Below, piece after piece: positions 14,103 to 24,870 of a DNA stretch of 64,000 nt. The DNA comes from Mesostigma viride. Lineage: Eukaryota > Streptophyta > Mesostigmatophyceae > Mesostigmatales > Mesostigmataceae. Location of the stretch: contig RPFO01000213.1 of the NCBI GenBank assembly GCA_009746045.1, forward strand, positions 7,124,109 through 7,188,108. The letters run 5' to 3'. A model generated the notes under the pieces. The model was given only the letters and a program-made list of their open reading frames with translations. It made no database searches and had not been told where the DNA came from. Made by a program: the position numbers and the translations under genes. How positions within the stretch are numbered: the first letter of the stretch is position 1; each line of letters starts with the position of its first letter.

Positions 14103-14356
14103 ACTCGCTCCCTCGCTCGCTCGCTTGCTCGCTCACTCACTCACTCACTCACTCACTCACTCACTCACTCACTCACTCACTCACTCACTCACTCACTCAC
14201 TCACTCACTCACTCACTCACTCACTCACTCACTCACTCACTCACTCACTCACTCACTCACTCACTCACTCACTCACTCACTCACTCACTCACTCACTCAC
14301 TCACTCACTCACTCACTCACTCACTCACTCACACATACACACACACACACGCACAC
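14103..14356. repeat. (CTCG)n, (CTCA)n and (CA)n repeats
   Basis: A short CTCG/CTCC block (14104-14131) passes into about 50 perfect CTCA copies (14132-14332) and ends in a CA tract at 14356. It ends only about 20 bp before the start codon of the coiled-coil gene. Confidence 0.96.
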
Positions 14357-14377
14357 CAATGTATTAATGCATCATCA

Positions 14378-15355
14378 ATGCACAAGCAGTCGGGCGGTGA
14401 CGAGGGTGGCGGCGAGCACAGCAACAAGCTCGTCCGCGTCTTCTCCAACAGCAAGAAGCGCAACGGGGTTGCGCACGAGCCCTGGCCGGCAGAGCTTGCG
14501 ACACTCAAGTCCAAGCTGCGGACAAAGGGCGACACGCTGGACGAGGACACGAGAAAGGTACTATGAATAGTGCGCTATAGTGTAGCGTGCTAACGAGGAA
14601 GGTGGTGGGATAGTCTTGCTACAGAGTACTGCACGAAGATAGGGACGCGCTGGACAAGGACACGAGAAAGGTATTGTAATATAGTGTGCTACAGTGTACG
14701 GGGCTAACGAGCAAGGTGCTCTGTGTTGCTTCTGGTGCTTCATGTGCTTTTTTGTTTCCTTTGTGCTTTATATCTGTGCCGTGTGGCTGCAGCGGCTGGA
14801 TATGGTCGACAATACCCTATTTTGTGCGCGAAGTTACTTCTCATTCCTTCCCTTCTTTCTCTTTTGTTTGCCAGTGTGGCAACTGCTGGGCTCAATTGAT
14901 GGTACACTGGTCGATGCTCTGTTGATCTTTCCTCTTTACCTCCTCTTTGCCTTCTCTCTGCCTCCTCTCTGCCTCCTCTCTGCCTCCTCTCTGCCTCCTC
15001 TCTGCCTCCTCTCTGCCTCCTCTCTGCCTCCTCTCTGCCTCCTCTCTGCCTCCTCTCTGCCTCCTCTCTGCCTCCTCTCTGCCTCCTCTCTGCCTCCTCT
15101 CTGCCTCCTCTCTGCCTCCTCTCTGCCTTCTCTCTGCCTCCTCTCTGCCTCCTCTCTGCCTCCTCTTTGCCTCCTGTTTGCCCCCTTGCTGTGTGGCAGC
15201 TGCTGGACCTGATCGACAAGGAGCATGACGCTCTGGCCGCGACCACCGCCGAGCGCGACATGGCCATCTCTGAACGCGAGCTGCTGCTGACAAAGATCGC
15301 CGAACTAGAGGCTGTATTCCTGCAGACCAGCCTGGCCAAGTCCACCCGTGTATAA
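14378..15355 (+). CDS. Small two-exon coiled-coil protein (predicted)
   Basis: Two exons join in phase 0. Exon 1 is 14378-14557 (ATG; ends ...DTRK before donor GTACTATG). Exon 2 is 15200-15355 (after acceptor TGTGTGGCAG; ends ...SLAKSTRV, stop TAA). The predicted protein is 111 residues. Exon 2 is rich in Leu, Glu, Ala and Lys with heptad-like spacing ([20 protein letters not shown]), which predicts a coiled coil. Exon 1 is basic and Ser/Gly-rich, then helical ([19 protein letters not shown]). The intron holds an 11-bp minisatellite and a diverged copy of the exon 1/donor region and of the acceptor region. More 5' exons may exist beyond the microsatellites. No family is recognised. Splice sites and composition support a host gene, but expression is untested. 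Confidence 0.55.
14560..14925 (+). repeat. Diverged duplicate of the splice-donor and splice-acceptor regions
   Basis: 14645-14675 (GACGCGCTGGACAAGGACAC...) repeats the end of exon 1 and its donor at 14530-14560, including the downstream GCTAACGAG block. 14873-14925 (TGTGGCAACTGCTGG...) resembles the true acceptor and exon 2 start at 15190-15245. The duplicated exon piece does not preserve frame, so it looks like a dead exon copy inside the intron. Confidence 0.55.
14951..15170. repeat. 11-bp minisatellite (CTCTGCCTCCT)n inside an intron
   Basis: About 20 tandem copies of CTCTGCCTCCT with rare variants (CTCTGCCTTCT, CTCTTTGCCTC). The 11-bp period leaves several frames open and explains the Arg/Glu-rich ORFs seen on the opposite strand. 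Its pyrimidine strand is sense and lies just upstream of the acceptor at 15199, so it forms an extended polypyrimidine tract. Confidence 0.93.
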
Positions 15356-16147
15356 GTAATCACTGTTCATCAAGTCCAGCCATGTACAAGGACGTGTAGA
15401 AGTGATCAAGGTCATGAAAAGGAGCAATGTATAAGTGATAAATGGCATAATGATGAGTCACATAGTAGTACATTATACAGAACCACAAGGTGATCTTAAG
15501 GATGGCGTTTAGATTTGAATTTTGATTACGGCAAGCCACTCCTGTCACCCTGTGTGGCCTACTAGTGAGATTGGCGTCGCTCTTGACAAAGCGGGAGGGA
15601 CAGCCATACAGCCCCAGTCTTCTTTCCCTCCCCCACATTGTTTCCAGATGCAACTGGGGTATGTGAAAGTCATTTCCAAAATCGTATTGTGCACTTAAGT
15701 AGACAGCATTCCACACCCTCCCTTTTCTTGGGATCAATCGCTCAAAACAATAATGTGGGTGCTTTGTGAAGCTGTAGCACCAGCACAGCTTGCTGCTCCC
15801 CGGCCGGTAGGACGTACACTTCTGGGTGTATATCATGGCATATGGGTGTATGAGTAAGGCAATTCTAGTGCATGTCGATGCCTAAATAGACATTAAGCGT
15901 TAATCTATAAGCATGAATTCAGCTAATGATCGATCTACCGCTGCTGGTGGAGCAAGTACCGCCCTGCCCCAGATCGTCTAATGCGACCTGGTCAAATGCG
16001 GAGGTGTGTACGCTGACGGAGGTGATGGAGGATCGGGCTCAATGGCGCCATTGCCAAGCTACTTCTTAGAGCATTAAATACTCCATCTAGTTTAGCATAC
16101 TACTATCAGGATATATCAGGATATACAATGAGGGCCTTGAGGTAGCC
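15356..16147. other. Stretch without a supported gene
   Basis: A 158-codon minus-strand ORF (15360-15836) has no recognisable domain and overlaps the 3' end of the coiled-coil gene. I do not call it. The rest shows no obvious structure. Confidence 0.4.
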
Positions 16148-16327
16148 ATGGCTGACGGCGGAGCTCATAACTTTCACGTTTGGGCACCGAATTCGGCTGC
16201 GAATGTCACAATCGCTTCGTCTTTCTAAGACGCACACACTGATATAATTTTCCGAAGCTGTTACGCAATATATGACGAGCAAACGCTCATCTACGCAACG
16301 CAGCGTGGCGGCTGCGTTAAGCAATGA
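16148..16327 (+). pseudogene. LINE copy 1: upstream small ORF (59 codons), one nonsense mutation
   Basis: ATG at 16148 opens a frame (MADGGAHNFHVWAPNSAANV...) that would reach a TGA at 16325-16327, overlapping the ORF1 start at 16272 in the +1 frame. In this copy a TAA at 16226 (TAC in the other copy) interrupts it. The second copy at 51865-52044 has the same length, the same final TGA and a different single nonsense mutation. See findings. Function unknown; it may be an upstream regulatory ORF or a small element protein. Confidence 0.45.
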
Positions 16328-17821
16328 AAATACGACTGCAGCTCCGGCTGCAGCTTCGCCCTCCGGTCCGGAAGGCAATGGTGACACTAGTCGCGCACTT
16401 GTGGTCGCCCAGATCCCTTCCGGGCTTTCCTCGCCCGCTGCATCGCCTGAGCCCAAGCGCAGTCGCCCTGCCGAGCCGCACTGGGACGAGATCGCCTTTG
16501 ACATCAACGCCCCTGGCTTCTGGACTCGAACCCCGGGAGCCTTCATGGAAGACGTGTTTTTCGGCACGCATGCCTGGCTTGTAGCCCTGTGCTTGCACCT
16601 CATCTCCCACAACCGCAGCCGCTGGCCTAACGGCCTTCCTGGCGTCACCGATGATCTTGATCTCATTCCGCGCATGAAACTCTACACGTAAGCCAGCCAT
16701 AATTTCAATACACAAGGATACACCTTTCCATCACCATTCATCTTCATCATCCTGAACGACTCGAACACGCGGACAAGATAACGGCAGGCTCGAGCTACCA
16801 TGGTCCAGATTCTCCCGATTTCTGGCCTGCGCTGGTTGTCTCCTTGATGAAACGCCCCCGGCTCCAGCGCTTCGCCCTCTGCTCCCTCCTCGGGCGCTCT
16901 GACGCCGAGCTCTGGGCTCCCCCTCCAACCATCGCGACCGAAACCATCGTCCGCACCCTCCTTAAGGAAGCTTTCGAGCAGCACGTGACCCCCCTTGCCA
17001 CAGATGTGGCGGCAATGGGCGGCACGCTGGCTGCTGAGCTCCCTCACATTTCCACCACCGTCACCTCCACCTCCACCCTCCTCGCCTCCACCTCCACTGC
17101 CAATGCCGCCTCCACCCCCGACCTCAAGGCCCAGCTCCTCGACATCGACCAGCGCCTCAAGGACACCGCCATCGCCATCGAGTGCATGCAGAACACCGCA
17201 GGCATCACCGCCCAGGCGGTGAAGGACATTGCCGCCAAGCCAGCCCCCGCTGGCCCAACCGGCGATGCCCCTCCCACCCAGACCTGGGCGGACCTGCTCA
17301 AGCACCACGCCACCTCCACCACCTCCACCATCGCGGCACAGCTTAAGCAACAAGCCCTCGACCTCCGCGAGGAGGCCGACCGCACCCAGCGCAGCCACAA
17401 CGTCATCATCAAGCACTTCGACCAGCCTGCAGATGAGACCTCGACGACTCTTCTCACGGCATTTAAGCGCGACATTCTTGCCCCCATGCACATCACTGGT
17501 GAGCTGCGGATGTCGGCTGCCCGCCTTCCCCGTGCGCGGGGTAAGGCCGGCCCGGCTCCCCTGCTCCTCACCTTGAAGTACATGGCGGACAAGCTGTTGT
17601 TTCTTAAAAACCGCAAGAAGCTCTCGAGGACTCACTTCACGCTGGATGACGACCTGACCCTGACCCAGCAACAACGACGACGCGAGCTATGGCCGACCTA
17701 CCTCCAGCTCCGGCAAAGCGCAGGGGCCGGGGAAACTGGTATACTGGCGGGGGAACGTCATCCATGTCGACCACAAGCCTTGGCAGGCACCCCCAGTCTA
17801 GGGAATATAGCAGTAGTGTAG
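16272..17821 (+). pseudogene. LINE copy 1: L1-like ORF1 (nucleic-acid-binding), broken
   Basis: ORF1 begins at ATG 16272 (Ser/Ala/Pro-rich, with PEPKRSRP near residue 65) and stops at 16689. A frame from 16844 continues to 17821. The second part has a proline/threonine-rich region, a helical stretch (LLKEAFEQHVTPLATDV, DIDQRLKDTAIAIE) and then a C-terminal part resembling L1-type ORF1p: an RRM-like start (HNVIIKHFD), PLLLTLKYMADKLLFLKNRK, and LTQQQRRRELWPTYLQLR. After a frameshift near 17738 the usual terminal W-R-G pattern follows (YWRGNVIHVDHKPW). Such proteins bind the element RNA and assemble the retrotransposition particle. The 16681-16845 insert, shared with 48036-48199, breaks this copy. 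No reverse transcriptase follows, so the copy is 3'-truncated. Confidence 0.7.
16681..16845 (+). repeat. 164-bp dispersed repeat, copy A
   Basis: Nearly identical to 48036-48199 (AAGCCAGCCATAATTTCAA ... TGCGCTGGTTGTCTC). It interrupts the LINE ORF1. ATGAAAC lies on both sides here (16674-16680 and about 16844-16850), a possible target duplication, although the right copy overlaps the edge of the similarity. Confidence 0.7.
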
Positions 17822-19961
17822 ATTAGTCAGGCTTAGCCTACCACGCGGCCCCAGCGCATGTGCGCCCATAATGGCCATGGATGATGTGTGAATTTAGCCA
17901 CGCCATGCCTATGATTGGACCCCCATGGATGATGCATTAAGAATTAGCTCAGCCCTGCCTATACAGAGAGTCACTCTCTGATGAGAAGCCATGCCCTAGC
18001 CCTTCGGTATAGCCATGGTGATCTTCCCCCCCAATGACAGGCTCCCCTTAGCTGGGTTAAGCTTGATAGATCGTGGTGGTGCAGGTGCCCTTCAGGTGCA
18101 CCTAGAGCGAGTGTTGTTTACATTCCCACCGCCTTGCAGGAAGTAGCTTCAGGAATGTATTAAAAGCCATATGCCCTTTTTTCTCTGGGCCATGTGCTAC
18201 ATACACGAGTTTCCAACGGAGTTATGTTCCTAATTAATTAATTAATTAATTTATTAATGAGGATCTGTACGCAGATTTAATTCTAACATATCTTGTTTCC
18301 CACATTAGTTCTTAGCCACAGGCGCCTGGGCATGGTTGGGCATTGTGCCCGCACCAATCATGCAGGTGGACACGTCCCGTGGCCCCAGCCAGTGCCGGGC
18401 TGCGGCTCAGCCTGGCCGCGCTCCGGCTCCTCACTGTAACGAATAAAAATGATCATCCACATCATCCGCAGTCCAAAATATGAAAGATCTTTTACCTGGT
18501 GGGTTAGTTTTTTGAATATTATTAAGGCTTCACGTATGCCAGAGCTACATGTAATGTCGAGATGGAGATTCCACAGCACGTGGTTTGGTTACCACAACCC
18601 TTGCAGACACAACTAGACAAGTAGTATCCTTGACAACTTCTGTGGAACTGAAAGTGGTCAACGATCGAGCAAGAGGCTTTTGAGAATGGAATAAAGCTTT
18701 ATTATACCATGTAGATTAGACCACAACCAACGTAATTCCAACAATGGCGACCCATACGTCCTGATATCAATGTGCATATGTCGAACATGCTCCAACGTTG
18801 GCCTGAAATGGACCCATCAGGTTACAGCATCTCAATTAAGGTAAGATTCTTTCGTCCCTCTAACTTAACATGTAACAGAACAGCACACAAACCAGCCTGG
18901 CAGGATCCAGACGTGGAATCACAGAATCTTGATAAGCACTGCATGGAGTCCTACAGGATCTGGATAAAGGAGACTGAGAGACTTGGCAGAACCGACCAAC
19001 TAACAACCCCATGTGGATCAGGCCACGACCATTGAATGAGGGTCCAAACAAGTCACTTGACAAAGTCCAGGTCTCCCAATATCTCCGCACGTGGGAAACC
19101 TCATAACTCTCTCAATACTTGTCCAAAGGCCCTCGAATAAAATCCAAACAATTACAGTACAAAACTCAGGATGTTACTAACAACAAATCAGATTTGGTTG
19201 TACATATCTACCCCCCATGCAAGAATGGAACTACTAAGTTCCCCAAACCAATAACACATGACTGGGAGAGAAAATAACACACAACAGAAAGTCCACCATC
19301 TGGGAAAAGCAGTGGGTTTTTACATCCCCTGACAGGGCCTCCTATCTCATAAACATCCGGCCCTCCAGCTTCCTCAAAGAAGGATAACTCTTTTATCAAA
19401 GGAAACTAGTTTATTAGGAAACACAGCAACACTGGAATCTGTCCCTCAGTATTCTGGAAAAGTCGAAGTCTGGACTGGAACATCAGGAACTGGACTGTCC
19501 AGAACCCCCCCATAATCCATCCTGGACTCCCCCCATGCACACCACAGTCCAATCTCAGGCCACCACCCCAAATTCCTTCCCTCCTCACAGGCTGTACCAA
19601 ACACCTGTCTTGCCATCCTTGCCCCTGGGACCAAAGATGGGAAACTGCGCCACCGTACTGACCAACTCAGGGCAGTTCCTGCAGACTTGGATCACCAAAC
19701 ACCTCTCTGCAGCACCCTAGCTCCATCAACTGGGCTGCAAACCGGGCACAGGACCCTGGGTACGGGAGAGTGTGACCACGCCCTGGCAATAAGGAACCAG
19801 AACCATCCACTATAGGGGTCTTGTGACGGCACATCTCGCGGTAGGCCCACCAAAGCTGGAGAAGAAAGGCTGTGACAAGCAAAAATGATTTGTTGTTATA
19901 CATCCTTTGTCTGTGAACGTTTGGCTTGTATTCAAGGACTTTTGGATCAGTATTGAGAAAG
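17822..19961. other. Intergenic stretch, AT-tailed repeat and no supported gene
   Basis: 18125-18258 is one copy of a dispersed AT-tailed repeat (listed separately). The remaining ORFs are short, mutually overlapping and without recognisable domains. 19200-19800 is slightly C/A-rich unique sequence. Confidence 0.4.
18125..18258 (+). repeat. Dispersed AT-tailed repeat, copy 1
   Basis: Shares blocks with 55625-55745 in the same order: GTAGCTTCAGGAATGTATT..., CATATGCCC, TCCAACGGAG, ATGTTCCTAATTAATTAA. Shorter related pieces with CCCAACGG and an AATTAA tail occur at 56045-56095 and 58020-58140. An A/T-rich simple tail suggests a SINE-like or short non-autonomous element, but no internal promoter was identified. 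Confidence 0.5.
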
Positions 19962-19965
19962 TTAA
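19962..19965. repeat. TTAA target site, left side of piggyBac-like element
   Basis: TTAA directly before the CCCGTGTTTTTTT terminus; matched by TTAA at 21704-21707. Confidence 0.6.
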
Positions 19966-21703
19966 CCCGTGTTTTTTTTTTTAGAACGCGATATACTGCG
20001 TTGTAAGCTATTTATAGAACACGTCATAACATCTAGGGAAAATTTTTTTTCATAGTCATGTGTATACTTTCCTGAAAGCCCATAAATCAAAGGATTTTTT
20101 GAGCTACTCAGACCTACAAAATGCTAATTCATTTGAGAGATACACTGGTTTGAATACAGGGGGGTCTGACCATGACCGCGATTTGTTGACCCTAGGTCAC
20201 AAGTCATGTGCTTATTCACAAATGGTTCAAGAAAAAAATCTGGCTTCTTGCACGAGCTATGGGCAACATATGCAGGCTCTGTGAAACAAAACTCAGGCCC
20301 ATTGGGCCACTGGAGCTATTTTTTATTAGCATTACAATTACAACGCAGTACAACGCAGTGGGAAAAATGAGAGCCCTTCACAACATGACCCAACGACACA
20401 AGCCCCATAAACGGGGATATCATGAGCTAGGAGGGTCAAAACGTTGAAAATAGGTGTTGTATAAGTTATACAGCATCAAACATGCATCAAACATCATGAC
20501 TGGATGACATAATATGACTGAATCAGGCAGCCATAGCCAAAGCATCATCCACTCTCACAACGTGTTGAGCACATGCCTCGTGGGAAGGGAGGCACTGGGT
20601 TTTCATTCCACAACGTGTGCAATACTGAAAGAAAGAGGCATGTGTATTGCAAGGCTTGGATAGGTTGAGTGATCCATGAGCTTACATGCAGGCGAAGATG
20701 ACGCTGGAATGCATGCTAGCAAATGGTGGCAAGATGCTAACAACGCATGATTATACACCATGATTATGGGCACCTAGCTGATCTTCTTGCACAATCAACG
20801 CAGTATAAACCATCAATATCCAATCCTCACGATATATTCACGGCTTGACGACGTATACAGCACCTAAATACTGCACAACTGCAACCTGCTATGGCTGACA
20901 TGCAAGCAACGTCGAGTAGGATGGCGGTCTTAGAGAGGCTGGGCAGAGGTCGGTAGAAATAAGTGGAAAACTGGCAGAAACTAGGTGGAAACACGATATA
21001 CTTACGCCTGCAAGCACTATTGAGCCGGTGGCAGAGGCCATTTCCAGGAAAATACAGCATACCGTAGCAATAGCCACGGTCACGCCTTACGCTATTTGCA
21101 GGCACCATCATGCCCGGAGCTACCCAATAAAAGTCTGCACAAATCTCGGTTTAGACGAGAGTCCGGGCGTTCGGAATGAATAAACATGTGTTAAGAAGTC
21201 GAAACACCATGGAAATACCAAGCATGGTGCCGCAGCAGACCCGAGTCCTGCCGTGATAATATGTATGCCGGTTTCCAGGGTTTCCGCATGAAAGTTGGGT
21301 GAGAAACTGGAAAAATCTACGTTTCCTTTGCCCCAGTACCTCAACAAACTCGTAGAAACCTCATTATCAACCTTTGAACGCATCATCATGGTCGTGCCAC
21401 CCAACAGCCACTGAAATTCGCGCGAAAACTGGCGAGATCTACCTGCCGCCATCGCCGTCGTCTTCACCTTCGTCCCGCGAAAATGCCTGATTTCAGTGGT
21501 ACATATTTGTTTGCAGCTGTCACAAAAAAAATCCAAAAAATACCAGGATTTTTTCTTGAGTTCTACGGGATGTAAGGAGGCCGTCCACCGAGTTTCAGAC
21601 CGAAAATCTCGTATCTACTGTGCCTGCCACGTGTCAGATTACAACGCGATACATCGCGTTCTAACCCTACAACGCGATACATCGCGTTGTAAAAAAACAC
21701 GGG
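19966..21703. mobile_element. Non-autonomous piggyBac-like DNA transposon (1738 bp)
   Basis: The element starts CCCGTGTTTTTTT and ends AAAAAAACACGGG, flanked by TTAA on both sides. This is the piggyBac pattern (TTAA target, termini beginning CCC). Inside both ends lie inverted copies of an imperfect palindrome around AACGCGATA and GCGTTGTAA (19983-20007; 21650-21690, twice on the right). The ORFs within it are short and show no transposase domain, so it would depend on a transposase supplied elsewhere. The assignment rests on termini and target site only. Confidence 0.65.
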
Positions 21704-22066
21704 TTAATGAGGTTTCCAAGAAGGCGGTACTTGAAACTTGTACTTTGTCAACCGACTGTTAGAAGCCCTAATTGGTCGTGGCCAGTTCCACGTGGGGTTA
21801 GTTTGCTGGTCGGTACTACCAAGTCTTAAATGCTCCTTTGGGACTTAAGTGCTTACTACAGATTCAGGATCTCATGTCTGGATTCTGCCAGGCTGTGCGT
21901 GTGGTGTTGTTCTGTTTCGTGTGACTAGGATGGATACGAAGATCTTGTTTAGAATTCCATGATTTTGATTGGTTCTCTTCACTAAATCAGTAACTAAACG
22001 AAATTTGCCATTTGGCTTGGTTGGGCACTAAAAGAACACCAGCTGAGTAGGGGGAGTTACTAGGCT
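21704..22066. other. TTAA target copy, then unique sequence
   Basis: 21704-21707 is the right TTAA. I see no gene in the remaining 350 bp. Confidence 0.4.
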
Positions 22067-23764
22067 CCCCTAAATGGTCTGGCTGCCGATTTTCCGCCTA
22101 AAACTGAGTTACAGCCGACACGTCGGCCCCTTCTCGGGGGACCAAATGCCGCGAAAACTATTGAGAATTAGGAAAAGTTTAGCTGAGAAGATCGAAAGTT
22201 TATAATTTTCCTCACAGCATGGTACTAGGGTTTGCATACTTCTGACAAAGTTATAGAGGTGTTCTGGTCGGTCAAAGTACAAGGGGTCAGGGTACTTTTT
22301 CGCGTACAACGTGCATTCCGGAAAACGACGACCTGGCCATGGCGGCTTGCGCCCACGCATGGCATTTACGTTTTCGTTCGAATTTTCTGACCAAACTCAG
22401 GAAATTGATTTTATACGTCCTAAAGATGATACAGGCCAATTTTTGGTTCGCGGGAATGCCATTTGATAGGTGTCGGCAGCGTTCTTGCTGGAAAAAACTG
22501 CGATCAGGCCGGACGATAGAAACGTTGACAGCAATACCTTTCCGGCGTATTTTAAAGGATATATTGGTTTCTTTGTACTTTTTATGATACATAGTAGTCG
22601 TAAACGTGCAAGGGTGGCCAGAAATCGCCGAATCCAGCGACCATGCTGCACAACTTTGGCGTGCCGAAATGCGCCATTTTGCGGCCACCGCCTGGGCCAA
22701 GGTAACGCCATCCATGCCTGGTAAAGCTTAAGCATCGTTTTCCTATCGATGTTTGACGTTCATATATACGTTCTAGCTTGTGTAGCACATTCTTTTTGCA
22801 TTATTCATGCTCTTTCTTGACCCTGGCCTGGCCCCTTTCTAAAACACCCTTCTTAGATGCTTCCATCAGTCAGTTGACCTGCCACAGGGTGATGGTGATA
22901 AGTTTTAGAGTCTGTATGGGTTTGAATACCTCCATATATGTTTGTTATACATTTCCCACACACATATTGCATGAGTGTGAGGCAGTTGGCTGGTCTCTGT
23001 GGCATCATCAAGCATGTAACCGGTGAGTAGAAGCTTCCCATTGTCAGCATGTGCCACCAGGTGTGCTGACCATCACCTGTCAAGCTATAGCAGCTTAGGC
23101 CTAGTTTATCCTTGCTAGGGCAGGCTGAAATAGGCTTAAAATCACTAGTTTGTTGGTGGCTGCCTCCTAGAATGCATGCCTTGCGTAGGGTATCCGTACC
23201 ACGTTACCTACGTGCATGGACAAGGTGGCACCTGCACATAGGTGCCATGTAAGGGCAGTGTGATGATGCAGTTATGTTTCCCCATCATTGTGGAAGGGAA
23301 ATGTATTGTGTGGCATGGTTGGGGGCCATATTAGTAGGTATTAGTAGGTAGTATGCCCACCCCTACCCCTTGGTTGCTTTTTACCACCGGTACCCCTATG
23401 GGCTGTACTGGGTGTAACTGCTGGTATACCCACCCAAATGATGACCCCAATGGCTCAAACTGTTCAGCAACTAATTGTTTATCATCCCTGAAGTGGTAGG
23501 TGCCTAGCTCTTATAACATAATTCACAATGCACATTCTACCAAAAATGAAAACGCTCGTCTTGACCCCCCTGACTTTGACGGCAGTTATACATGGCCTAC
23601 CCTGCATATATGTAAGGTTGTGATATACCAACCCGAAGGGCAACTCATGGACATGCTTGGCCCCCAAGGACAGCCATTGGATATGGGTGGGTTGGATGGC
23701 ATCTGGTTTGCAAAATTGTGAAGTTACAGCCGATGCATCGGCAGTATTTCTGCCCATTTAGGGG
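22067..23764. repeat. Possible DNA transposon bounded by CCCCTAAATGG inverted repeats
   Basis: CCCCTAAATGG at 22067-22077 is inverted at 23754-23764. Just inside both ends lie similar self-complementary blocks: GTTACAGCCGACACGTCGGC on the left and GTTACAGCCGATGCATCGGC on the right (same orientation, each palindromic). The right end abuts TTAA but the left does not, so no clean target duplication is visible. No coding gene is supported inside. It could be a decayed non-autonomous element or chance. Confidence 0.3.
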
Positions 23765-23804
23765 TTAATCCTGCTTCTAATAATGATACTAAAATCTGTT
23801 TTAA

Positions 23805-24560
23805 TTCCTTTAATTAACTCGGTAGGGCCCATTCGGTACATCGGAGAATGCGTAGGAACAGCACCGTCTTTTATAACTACACGGTGTTAAACAGAACGAG
23901 GAGGAGGGTAAGAAGGGGTCTTTTCTTCAAAAACTTTGGAGGAGTCTATTACAGCCATGTATCTTACTAGTTTGTTTTCAGTAAATCCCACTCCTATGGT
24001 ATCTACTGTGTTTACATCTATATTCACACTATTAGTAGGGATAGGTATTTCCTGGACTTCTAGCTAGTTGAAGGAACATAGTATCCATATTCTTTTAGTT
24101 CAGATCGCAACTCATCATTAGACATTAATATTTCGGGTATAGGTCTTATAGAATAGGAGGATCCACAGGTGGAGGAGTAATGTCTACCAAAGATAAATTT
24201 TCTACTCTGTAATGACGTTCCGGTACCCAGTAAGAACTATCAGGGAACCAGATCACCATAGTATCATAATTAATAGTAACCTTGTTATCCTGGTGCCAAT
24301 CTAATCCCAATTAATAACACATCAGTCAGCGGTAGTGATAGGACCTATAGTGGCCGTAAGGTTAACAGTACGTCCTTGTATAACCAGGGGTAGGGATACC
24401 GTACCAGGGGAGTGACTGGTGCGACCATCAGCATAATGAACAGTGACAGGTTTGGTGTGAGGGATATAGGGACTAGTCCTAAACGCCTATAACTAGGGCT
24501 TCGCTCACAAAGGAGCTAGCCGCACCGCTATCCACTAACACGGAGACATGTATTCAAGAG
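23805..24560 (-). pseudogene. Ty3-type protease and start of RT, decayed fragment
   Basis: Read on the minus strand from 24560, the translation shows an aspartic protease core (VLVDSGAASSFVSEAL, with Ser replacing Thr in the usual DTG). It continues as VHYADGRTSHSPG and VIQGRTVNLTATIGPIT in line with the intact chromovirus protease (VTYSDGRKNPSPG, VIQGIPVELTATVAPLG). Near 23810-23880 it reaches the pre-RT block THSPMYRMGPTEL, matching TSPMYRMGPVEL in the intact element. Several stops and frameshifts break it, and it ends abruptly after this block. It is a relative of the intact element, not a recent copy. Confidence 0.75.
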
Positions 24561-24870
24561 TTCATCAGCATGCAAGAAAGGGTCTACAAAATGCAGTGTG
24601 AGGGACGGTTAAACCGCCATTTAAAAACATAAGAGGACGAACACGTAAGGGTAAGGGTGATTCAGCTCCTACGGAGGTTATGAAAACAGGCAGGCAAAAA
24701 CTATTATCTGGGGTACTATCTAAGGACCTGTCCAGGTTACCCCCGGCTGACAGGCCTACTGTTCCCCCTCCCCCCCCACATCCACTGGGACTAACCCCGG
24801 AGAAGACCCTGGCGAAAAAGCCACTGCTGGAGGGTCACGAGGGATCGAAGAGGGTGCAGGAGCCTGATAA

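Noticed and set aside
14740..15363. Minus-strand Arg/Glu-rich ORFs
   Set aside because: Produced by the 11-bp minisatellite and antisense to the coiled-coil gene.
15360..15836. 158-codon minus-strand ORF
   Set aside because: No domain, ordinary composition, no splice or start context to support it.
16148..16228. CBM48-like carbohydrate-binding motif (NFHVWAPN)
   Set aside because: Only about 15 residues resemble the motif and the rest of the frame does not; likely chance.
16682..17674. 330-codon minus-strand Gly-rich ORF
   Set aside because: Antisense shadow of the Pro/Thr-rich LINE ORF1; no independent support.
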